44,518 nt of DNA. Origin: Bacteroidales bacterium. GTDB taxonomy: Bacteria; Bacteroidota; Bacteroidia; Bacteroidales; UBA3824. The translations under genes were made by a program, and so were the position numbers. The DNA lies in assembly GCA_017417315.1 (NCBI GenBank), contig JAFPZK010000067.1, positions 1-44,518 on the forward strand. Direction: 5' to 3'. A model generated the notes under the pieces. The model ran no database searches. It worked only from the letters and a program-made list of their open reading frames with translations, and was not told the origin of the DNA. Below, one piece after another: positions 30,789 to 38,367 of the stretch. The first letter of the stretch is position 1. The number at the start of each line of letters is the position of its first letter.

Positions 30789-32840
30789 TTAAAATAGTTT
30801 GGCTAATTTTGCCTCGGATTCTAATAATTTCAATTTTCTTAAATCAAAATTTTCAAAACCACAAACTTTTCCATAACCATCAATTTGAAGGTCGTATTTA
30901 GTTAGTATTGACGCTTTTCTTGATTTATGAATTTTTACGATAGTTCCTATCGTTCCTTTTGTAGTGTAATCGTTGCCGTAATCTTTACCAATATAAACTA
31001 CTTTATCTCCGACTTTGAAATCTTCATAAAGCCAATCTATATCAAATCCCTTTAATCCCTTAAAATCTCCGTGATTGAACGCCAACATATCGTCAATAAC
31101 GATAATATTTCCATTCTTATCTTTTATAACGTTTTTGTCGTGAAAATCACCAAGATAAAAGTCATCGTTGATGTAAAAATCCATTACTTTCTTTAATGCA
31201 CCAACTCTTTGCTTTATAAATTCATCAAATTCTGAATCTGACGGTGGGACACCTTTAAAATAAAACTGTTCCAATACAATTTTAAAAACACCGTCATAAG
31301 CAAAGCCAACAATGTTCAAGACTGCATTTTGAAACAGACAGTTGTGGATTAGTATCCTTTCAAAAATTTCTGCAACATCATCATAGAAAATGTGCTCCCA
31401 ATCGGTTGGAATATCAATTACTTTGATTACTTTTCGTTGTTCATCTTTATCACCTGAATCATAAACACGGTTTTCAGCCCCTTCAGCAAGGTACTCATAT
31501 TTTTTTCCGTTAAGGTATACAACATTACCGGGCTGTTCTGAAAAATCATTCAGCCAACAGCCGGATAATGTTGCAAATTCAGTTAGGAGTTCTGTTTGCC
31601 TTCTGATTCTTGACTTCCTATCCCACGTTTGCGCATTTCGCTTATTTCCCAATTTCGTTTTATCTGCGCCAATTTCTCCTCGTGTGATAATGGCGGCTCT
31701 GACAGCAATGTAATAATTGCAGGGTCGTCCATATCGGTTAAGTCTTCCAATGTTTGATTGTATATGCCCATTTTGTATATCGTTTATTAAAAAATCTAAT
31801 TGGTTCAAAGTTACGGAATTAAATCCGTTTTTCCAAATATTTTGTTGAAAATTTTGTATTAAATTTTCTTTTGTTCCTCTCAATCCGCCGCCGTTGCCGT
31901 TGTGGAGTTTTACAAGTTCCAACTCTGCTAACAATAACGGAGAAATAGCGGTATCCGCTTTTTTGCCGTATTTGCTTACAAATTCCTGAACCGCTGCAAG
32001 TTTGGTTTTTGGGAAAAGCCAACCGATGCCCGAAGGCACTTTTGATTTATCGAACCGTGAACCGAATTTGCCGCCTAAACTTTTGATTTGGTCTTTAAAC
32101 GGCTTTGTGTCGCCCGTAAGGACGATTGCCTTATCGGAATAATCTACGATTTGAAGGTCTGACGTACCAACAGCCACGGGTGCGGCTGTGTTGGTTGCAG
32201 TTTTCTTTGCCGATTTTGTTTTTACATACCAATTAGGCTGAAATCCGCCGGGATATTCCATACCGCCGCCGTATTGTCGCCAATCGTTTTTATCCCTTTC
32301 CCCTTTTTCGTTACATCTGCGGTAACACATTTTACCAAATGCAGAATAGAATACTTTGAAAACGAGTTCAGCCTCCACATCAAAAACCGTATCGCTAAAC
32401 ACATATTTGTTATCCTTTATAAATTTTTTGTGTGAAGGATAATTGTAAAAGCAAATTATATCACCGCTTTTTGGTTTATCTTGCGGGTTGCACTTGATAA
32501 AACCGTCAGGAATAGGGTGCTTTTTTTCCCATTGCAGCAAATAGTTATCGTATTCTACCTCAAATGCAGGTAGAGATTCTTTAAGGCTTTTTTCGCGTTC
32601 AGCCTCTTGTCTTTCACATTCTTCTTGCTCTTGTTTGCGTTGTTGTTCGTATTCTGCCTCCAATTCCTCGTATTTGGCAAGTTTAGCCTTATATTCCGAT
32701 TCTGAAAGGTTGTATACCTTACGGATAAATGTTTCAATATTTTTTTCGTAGATACCTAAAATCACAATATCAACGCAATATAAAGACGGCTTAAAATACG
32801 TTTCTTTGGTACAGATAGTATGAGCATAACCAAAAAACAA
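30789..32840 (-). CDS. Polyvalent protein with kinase-like domain (683 residues)
   Basis: In order: a coiled coil, about 50-100; an unnamed beta-rich domain, about 100-215; a module YSDKAIVLTGDTKPFKDQ ... SGIGWLFPK, about 235-290, seen in many phage and conjugative-element proteins; a short LLLAELELV linker; and a region homologous to the 1804-residue neighbour, about 305-605. That region ends in a protein-kinase/APH-like fold: a glycine-loop-like EGAENRVY, a Lys in VIKVIDI, the catalytic loop GDFHDKNVI and metal motif VIDD. The C-terminus, about 610-683, is SH3/KOW-like (VGDKVVYIG) and ends with LLESEAKLAKLF. The layout fits polyvalent proteins thought to be injected with phage or plasmid DNA. 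It starts 10 nt after the preceding gene and hosts a nested ORF (31583-31771). Confidence 0.7.
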   Translation of the reverse strand: MFFGYAHTICTKETYFKPSLYCVDIVILGIYEKNIETFIRKVYNLSESEYKAKLAKYEELEAEYEQQRKQEQEECERQEAEREKSLKESLPAFEVEYDNYLLQWEKKHPIPDGFIKCNPQDKPKSGDIICFYNYPSHKKFIKDNKYVFSDTVFDVEAELVFKVFYSAFGKMCYRRCNEKGERDKNDWRQYGGGMEYPGGFQPNWYVKTKSAKKTATNTAAPVAVGTSDLQIVDYSDKAIVLTGDTKPFKDQIKSLGGKFGSRFDKSKVPSGIGWLFPKTKLAAVQEFVSKYGKKADTAISPLLLAELELVKLHNGNGGGLRGTKENLIQNFQQNIWKNGFNSVTLNQLDFLINDIQNGHIQSNIGRLNRYGRPCNYYIAVRAAIITRGEIGADKTKLGNKRNAQTWDRKSRIRRQTELLTEFATLSGCWLNDFSEQPGNVVYLNGKKYEYLAEGAENRVYDSGDKDEQRKVIKVIDIPTDWEHIFYDDVAEIFERILIHNCLFQNAVLNIVGFAYDGVFKIVLEQFYFKGVPPSDSEFDEFIKQRVGALKKVMDFYINDDFYLGDFHDKNVIKDKNGNIIVIDDMLAFNHGDFKGLKGFDIDWLYEDFKVGDKVVYIGKDYGNDYTTKGTIGTIVKIHKSRKASILTKYDLQIDGYGKVCGFENFDLRKLKLLESEAKLAKLF
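31583..31771 (-). CDS. Nested overprinted ORF B inside the 683-residue gene
   Basis: 62 codons, same strand, +1 frame relative to the long gene. It begins MGIYNQTLEDLTDMDDPAII and continues LLSEPPLSHEEKLAQIKR, ending GKQNS. It closely matches nested ORF A (33936-34115): about 27 of the first 39 aligned residues are identical. Between A and B most nucleotide changes are silent in this frame. No separate Shine-Dalgarno site, but the upstream ACGATATACAAA is AT-rich as usual for the phylum. The product would be a small acidic helical protein of unknown function. Confidence 0.6.
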   Translation of the reverse strand: MGIYNQTLEDLTDMDDPAIITLLSEPPLSHEEKLAQIKRNWEISEMRKRGIGSQESEGKQNS

Positions 32841-32850
32841 ACCTTTTGTA

Positions 32851-35800
32851 TTATCGTTTACTTTTTTTTACCAAATCTTGCGCAATTTCTTTTGCTTTTT
32901 CAGGTATCCACGGATATTGACGTGCAACCTTACAAACTACCAACCTTAACGATGTTACCGTACTATCCCTATAATAAAAGAAAGAAGCGGTTTTTTCGAC
33001 TTTTTCACGGACGGTTGCTATCTTATTAGCGATTGCTCCAATACGTTTTTTCTTGTCGCTATCAATTCCAACCCAACGGATTCCAAGTGATTGATTTTGA
33101 TTAATTGTAAGACATTTGTACCCTGCAACGTATCCGTGTTTTAGTTCGGGGCAAATACCGTGGACTGTTACCTGCGTTTTGTATTTACACACGGGAAAAC
33201 CTGCGGCCGAAAGTCGGTCTATACTTTCAAGTGTCATACCTACTTTGTTGAGGTTTTCGATAACACTGTACGGTATGTTTTTGTTGGGTGCAAGATTGTT
33301 GATGTGTTTGTTGTCATAGTTTGAACTATCCAACATAAATTCAGACATTTCGCTTTCGTTCTCGCTATCGGTATCGGTATCACCCAAGCCTTTCAACCCC
33401 TTAAAATCTCCGTGATTGAACGCCAAAATATCATCAATGACATAGAGCCAACCATCGGCGGCTTTCAAGACATTTCTGCGATGAAAGTCGCCAATAATGA
33501 AATCAGAGTTGAAATAAAAATTGAAATTCGGCTTTAAGTTTCTGATTCTGCGGTTTATATAGGTGTTAATCTCGTTTTTTCCTACCGCATTGCCACTTAC
33601 ATACAACTGCTGCAAAATGATTTTGAACGCTTTGCGCGTTTGAATGAATCCCACAACCTTTAATGTGGTATTAGGGAAAAGTACATTATGTATGAGTATT
33701 CGGTCAAATAGTTGTGAAAAGTCGTAATAGAACGGGTGTTCCCAATCGGGGGTAATGTTGATAATCTTTACAACACACTCCTTCTCGTTTTTATTCTTTG
33801 TTTTGAGGTTGTCATAGACGGCATTTTCCATACCTTTGGCAAGGTAGGTGTATATTTTGCCGTTTATACACACAAAATCTTCCGGCTGTTCATAGTAATC
33901 GCTAATCCAACAGCCGGATAATTTTGCAAATTCGGTTAAGAGTTCTGTTTGCCGAGTAATTCTCGTCTGTCCATTTCTGCTATCTGTCTCTCTATCCGCG
34001 CTACTTGTTCCAATGCGTTCTCGTGTGATGACGGCGGCTGAGAGAGCAACGCTATCGTGGCGGGGTCGTCCATATCTAACAAGTCTTCCAAAGTCTGATT
34101 GAATATGTTTTCCATTTTGAATATCTTTTATAATGTCCTTTAATTGGTTCAAAGTTACGGAATTAAATCCGTCTTTCCAAATTTTTTTCTGAAAATCTTC
34201 AATTAAATTTTCGGGTGTACCCTTTAATCCTCCGCCGTTGATTGCTGCCAATTTTGCCTCAATCTTCAACAGTGGTGATACTCTGACAAGTTCTGTTTCC
34301 GAACATGGTATTTTTGACGTATCAACAAACAGCGGTGTCCATGCTGCGCCTTCGTTGTCCTTAACGTCGCCGATTATTTCGTTTGCTAATGCTTGTGTGG
34401 TTTCTATCTGCAAACCAAACTTTTTACAATACTCGAAAATCTTAAATAAAACATCGTTTAACGGTGCGGTGTTAAAATTCCCGCCCTTGTCAAAATAATA
34501 GCCGTTGCCGCTGTTATAAAAGCCGCGTCCGTTGTCTAAATCCGTCCAAAAGTCATTGATTGCAAACTCTTTGTAATACTTTGTGCGCATGGGTGTTTTC
34601 ATCTTAAAGTATTGCACACCGTCGCTTTTTGCAGGTACGGTAAACGAGAGTGTTATGCCTTTTGAAAAATCAACGTCAAAGGTCTTTTCGTAGTCGGCGG
34701 TTTTCTGTTTCTTAATTTGCTTTTTGTAGTATTTTAACGCCATATCAACAGGAACGGAGGCGAGTATGTTTGTTTCGCCTTTATCGTCATCGCGGGTAGG
34801 AGGTAACAGTATGCCCTTTTCCCTACTACCGTCAGAGAGCGTAAAAGTTATAAGTTTTCCTAAGAATCTTTTGCCGTTGGAATCGCCGTAAGAATCGCCG
34901 ATTTTGATAAATTCGGGATATGCCGCCAAAATGTTACCTGTAATGATACGGCGGATTTCGCGGTTTTTAACGGAGTTTTTGATAAGCGAATCCCAATTCT
35001 CCAAAACGTCTGTTTTTGAGATTGTATTCGTACTCTCTTTTAACATCGAAAGCGAGCGGAAACCGTCATCAGAAAGGTTGTACGAATAGAATTTAAGACT
35101 TGAAGCCGCCGCAAACTCAATCGTTATGTTTGAGGGTGCATACGGATTTTTAGCCTTGCCTATTTTTGCGCCCAAACATATCGAATAACCGTCCGTATCG
35201 TAACAGTTACGTCCGGCATAGAAATACTGTAAAATGCCTTTGCGCATACGTTTACGGTTACACTCTGCCTCGGCTTTTATAAGTTTTGCCGCCTTGTCGT
35301 CTTCGATTTTCTGTTTTTTGATTTCTCGGCTTTCGTTGTCAAGTTTCTGATTTTTGTCTAATTCTGCGAGTTTTACGGCATAGTTGGCGTTAATTTCCAA
35401 TTCGCGGACTTTCTTTACTGCAAATGCCTTACGCTCAAAATCTTCTGCTAATTCGTTTGCCGCCTCTTCGGGAGTTTTGCCGGGGTGTTCGTTTTTAAAA
35501 GCCTGCAAAAAGCCCTCTACCTGAGAGCGGGAATACGGTTTAATAAGCACGTCGCACTCATAACGCCCTAAAAATGAAGCGTTGGCAAATACAGACCTGC
35601 CCGACGACGACGGCGCGGTAAATACGGTTTTTGAGCCTAACAAAGTGGCGTTAAGCGGCATTTCGGCAACTTCCAAATCGTATTCACCCCTTTGTTTTAG
35701 GTTGGTGATTAACTGTTGGTAACTTGCCATAATGTTGCTGTAAAAATCGTCCTGTTCGTCGCATTTGAGGGTGGCTGTCAGTCTTGAAACTTTTAACGCC

Positions 35801-38265
35801 GCCTCTGCGGGGAAAATACCGTTTGCGATTTCTTTCTTTTTGCCGTCGCTTTCTATATTTAGCGGGTCGTCTAATTTTTCGTTAAATTCGGGATTGTCAA
35901 TAAGATATTGCGTAACGGTTTGGTCGCCGTACTTGTTTATAAAGTCGGGAACGTCAATAATTTTAGTAGACTGTTTTTGTTTTGATGTGGTGTTAGCGTC
36001 GAGCGAAAGAAGTTTTTTCTGCAACATCATCATATTGCGTTGTTCGCAGGGTACAGCCGACATCAGATAATCGTAAGACGGCGGAAGGTTTTTTATCTGC
36101 CCGGTGCGGTTGATACGTCCGCGTTTCTGGACTTCGGTAGATACGTTGAGTTCACACTCGGCAATAATCATGCAGCGTGGTTTTACCTCTGAGGGTTTTA
36201 AATCCGTGCCTTTGGTTGTTGCATGAAGGCTTACGCCGGTAGCCGCAGACGAATTTAGTAAAACAACATCTATCTTGTTGGTCTGAAACGCTTTAATTAT
36301 GCTGTTCGGGTCTTCTTTTTTGCGGGTAACGATAACGCCTGTTTTGTAAGTGTTATCTGTAAAATCTATTTTGACACTGCGCCCGGTCAGTTCGCCGCAA
36401 GCGTAACCCGCTTGTAAGAGTTTATGTTCAATAATATCAATGGGTGAGCAAATTATACCCGTTTTTGCCGTTGAAATTTTCTGAACGAGTTTTGCGTATT
36501 CTTCCTGACCTTCAACCGGGAGTTGGTCTACTTCGATATGAAAAACGGCGGATTTGCCGTTTTCGTCTTTTACAGCCTTGCCTTTTTCGTCTTTTTGCGT
36601 ATAGTCAAAACACTTTCTAAGACCGCGTAAAAGCGACATTGCAAAGTCAGTGCGGACGGTTTTTCCGTCGTTACTTTTAACGCCGAACTCCTCCGACAAA
36701 TCTTTTAACAGGCTTTCGTTTGTTTTTGCGATTGCGATAACAACTTTTTTACCTTCTTTCAGTCTGCGGATAGCGTGGTCTGCTACGGCTTCGGCTTTGA
36801 TAGATAACAACATCTGACCGATAATGTTATGAATACGGCTGAAATAAGACGAGCGGGTAATACCCATTTTGTTGTCGCTTTTAAAGTTTGACGAACCTGA
36901 ACCGGCAATACTGTCGTTAATGGATTCCATAACGGGAGTAATGTATTTACGTTCAAAATCAATGATTTCACGCATTAATTCCGTTACGTTGTCGCTTAAC
37001 GAGCGGTGCAGAAATTCCAAATTCGGGAGGCCTTTTTCTTCTCCGGTTTTGTCAAGATAAAAATAGTTTACGTCAATATCGTCGAAAGATTTTTCGCGGC
37101 GTATCATCTGACCCTCTGCAACCATAGAGGCGGAAATAATTTCTTGCAAAGCCTCACCGCCGCGCTTGATAGAGCGTATAAGGTCGCTGTCGGAAATACC
37201 GCTGTCTTGTAAACACGAGCGCAAAGCGTAAAGCGGCATATTATCAGGTTTTTTTGCGAAGGTGGCAGAAAGAAAACAAACGCTGTCGGCTTCCTTTACC
37301 GCTTGCGAAAATATCTGAAAAGTGCTTGACGCTTTTACCTGTTGTGTTTCGTTTCCGTATCTGTCCGTTCCGGCTGCGCTGCCCGCCGCATTGTGCGCCT
37401 CGTCAAGGATTAATACAATATTTTCTTTTTCAATCAGTTTTAAAAGAAATTCTGCACGGATACGGCTGTTTTTACCGTTCTTGCCGTTTACGATACGGAA
37501 CTGCGAATAAGTACCGAGAATGTAATCGTACTTTTTGGGCAGTTCGCATTTTTCCATAAGTTTAAGGCTTTCCTTGTCGGGTAGGTGAGTGTATATAACG
37601 CGCTTACATTCACCGTTTTGGTCTAACTCTTTTATGTTAGCCTCGTTGTCGTTATTGATGATAAACGGCACTAAATCCGCGCTGCCGGTGTCGCAAAGGT
37701 CGCGGTAAATGTCGGAAAAAAGTTTTGCACCTTCGGTAACGAACACCGCCCTTTTGCCGTGAACATGGGCGTAACGGATAAGGCTTGCCGCCATACGTCC
37801 CTTGCCGATGCCTGTTTGGTCGCCTATGATGATAGCCTGACTGCGGGCTTCCATATTATAAACAGCCAATGCTACCGCGTCTACCTGTTCGGCAAGTAGA
37901 TAGTTGCTGATTTGTGTCCGGCTCCATTGCAGACGTTCACAAACAAAATCAACGGTAGAACCGCCGACTGCCTCTTTTAGTTTGTACATCGCGCTGTGAA
38001 TATCGTCTGACATAGAATCGGGGACTGATGTTTCGATAGAAGGCAGTTCGTCGCTTGCCGCATAGTACGGCGCACCGAGTTCCGTGCCTTCGCCGGGTGT
38101 GATGTCGTTGATGTCCTCGCCGCAAATATCGAACTCCCTGCCGTTTTCAGGGTCTTTTGCGTGAACAGTGCGGACGTTAAGAACGCTGTCAGTTTCCGCT
38201 TTTGTGCAGTAATATTTTCCGCCCCGGTAGCGGAAAAATTTTTGCTGTATGTCTATTAACTTCAT
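32851..38265 (-). CDS. Polyvalent protein: Strawberry-notch helicase plus kinase-like domain (1804 residues)
   Basis: N-terminal Strawberry-notch-type SF2 helicase: Walker A GDQTGIGKGR at 148-157, DEAH at 288-291, SAT at 333-335, and the C-lobe arginine motif QKRGRINRTGQ at 713-723. Roughly 780-1340 contains further uncharacterised domains with a charged coiled coil. Then come the linker LLKIEAKLA, a region shared with the 683-residue protein, and a kinase-like domain with GDFHRRNVL and VIDD. The final 150 residues are unique. ATG 38265 is chosen for its A-rich leader and shared promoter; a start at 38301 is unlikely. Such giants are injected or early proteins of phages and conjugative elements. 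It hosts nested ORF A. Confidence 0.82.
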   Translation of the reverse strand: MKLIDIQQKFFRYRGGKYYCTKAETDSVLNVRTVHAKDPENGREFDICGEDINDITPGEGTELGAPYYAASDELPSIETSVPDSMSDDIHSAMYKLKEAVGGSTVDFVCERLQWSRTQISNYLLAEQVDAVALAVYNMEARSQAIIIGDQTGIGKGRMAASLIRYAHVHGKRAVFVTEGAKLFSDIYRDLCDTGSADLVPFIINNDNEANIKELDQNGECKRVIYTHLPDKESLKLMEKCELPKKYDYILGTYSQFRIVNGKNGKNSRIRAEFLLKLIEKENIVLILDEAHNAAGSAAGTDRYGNETQQVKASSTFQIFSQAVKEADSVCFLSATFAKKPDNMPLYALRSCLQDSGISDSDLIRSIKRGGEALQEIISASMVAEGQMIRREKSFDDIDVNYFYLDKTGEEKGLPNLEFLHRSLSDNVTELMREIIDFERKYITPVMESINDSIAGSGSSNFKSDNKMGITRSSYFSRIHNIIGQMLLSIKAEAVADHAIRRLKEGKKVVIAIAKTNESLLKDLSEEFGVKSNDGKTVRTDFAMSLLRGLRKCFDYTQKDEKGKAVKDENGKSAVFHIEVDQLPVEGQEEYAKLVQKISTAKTGIICSPIDIIEHKLLQAGYACGELTGRSVKIDFTDNTYKTGVIVTRKKEDPNSIIKAFQTNKIDVVLLNSSAATGVSLHATTKGTDLKPSEVKPRCMIIAECELNVSTEVQKRGRINRTGQIKNLPPSYDYLMSAVPCEQRNMMMLQKKLLSLDANTTSKQKQSTKIIDVPDFINKYGDQTVTQYLIDNPEFNEKLDDPLNIESDGKKKEIANGIFPAEAALKVSRLTATLKCDEQDDFYSNIMASYQQLITNLKQRGEYDLEVAEMPLNATLLGSKTVFTAPSSSGRSVFANASFLGRYECDVLIKPYSRSQVEGFLQAFKNEHPGKTPEEAANELAEDFERKAFAVKKVRELEINANYAVKLAELDKNQKLDNESREIKKQKIEDDKAAKLIKAEAECNRKRMRKGILQYFYAGRNCYDTDGYSICLGAKIGKAKNPYAPSNITIEFAAASSLKFYSYNLSDDGFRSLSMLKESTNTISKTDVLENWDSLIKNSVKNREIRRIITGNILAAYPEFIKIGDSYGDSNGKRFLGKLITFTLSDGSREKGILLPPTRDDDKGETNILASVPVDMALKYYKKQIKKQKTADYEKTFDVDFSKGITLSFTVPAKSDGVQYFKMKTPMRTKYYKEFAINDFWTDLDNGRGFYNSGNGYYFDKGGNFNTAPLNDVLFKIFEYCKKFGLQIETTQALANEIIGDVKDNEGAAWTPLFVDTSKIPCSETELVRVSPLLKIEAKLAAINGGGLKGTPENLIEDFQKKIWKDGFNSVTLNQLKDIIKDIQNGKHIQSDFGRLVRYGRPRHDSVALSAAVITRERIGTSSADRETDSRNGQTRITRQTELLTEFAKLSGCWISDYYEQPEDFVCINGKIYTYLAKGMENAVYDNLKTKNKNEKECVVKIINITPDWEHPFYYDFSQLFDRILIHNVLFPNTTLKVVGFIQTRKAFKIILQQLYVSGNAVGKNEINTYINRRIRNLKPNFNFYFNSDFIIGDFHRRNVLKAADGWLYVIDDILAFNHGDFKGLKGLGDTDTDSENESEMSEFMLDSSNYDNKHINNLAPNKNIPYSVIENLNKVGMTLESIDRLSAAGFPVCKYKTQVTVHGICPELKHGYVAGYKCLTINQNQSLGIRWVGIDSDKKKRIGAIANKIATVREKVEKTASFFYYRDSTVTSLRLVVCKVARQYPWIPEKAKEIAQDLVKKSKR
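33936..34115 (-). CDS. Nested overprinted ORF A inside the 1804-residue gene
   Basis: 59 codons, same strand, +1 frame. It begins MENIFNQTLEDLLDMDDPAT, continues LLSQPPSSHENALEQVAR and ends GKQNS. In 38 aligned codons against nested ORF B there are 33 nucleotide differences: 8 at first, 8 at second and 17 at third positions of this frame. In the long frame those 17 fall on first codon positions. This pattern indicates purifying selection on the nested frame. An upstream AAGGA lies 20 nt before the ATG, too far for a typical site. Confidence 0.62.
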   Translation of the reverse strand: MENIFNQTLEDLLDMDDPATIALLSQPPSSHENALEQVARIERQIAEMDRRELLGKQNS

Positions 38266-38280
38266 TTTTTTAGTTGTTTG
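38265..38280 (-). promoter_or_regulatory. Shared leader of the 1804-residue gene
   Basis: The 16-mer CAAACAACTAAAAAAA immediately precedes and overlaps the ATG by one base. It is identical to the leaders at 30339-30354 and 40763-40778. Confidence 0.65.
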
Positions 38281-38286
38281 AAATTC

Positions 38287-38318
38287 CAAATATATATGCA
38301 ACGGGGAGTAAATCCAAA
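38287..38318 (-). promoter_or_regulatory. Promoter of the Strawberry-notch polyvalent gene
   Basis: Minus strand: TTTG (38315-38318), 20 nt, TATATTTG (38287-38294). A perfect match to the phylum consensus, so this gene and those downstream can be expressed independently of the tail-fibre genes. Confidence 0.75.
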
Positions 38319-38341
38319 TTTTTGGGACATTTGGGACAAAA
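38319..38341 (-). promoter_or_regulatory. Tandem GTCCC operator-like boxes
   Basis: Read on the minus strand, TTTTGTCCCAAATGTCCCAAA lies directly upstream of the -33 box. Two overlapping TGTCCCAAA units are present. The same box adjoins the promoter at 40794-40825 in the same phase, so one regulator may control both. Confidence 0.55.
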
Positions 38342-38367
38342 GGCTTGGCGGAGAGACATATTTTTAT

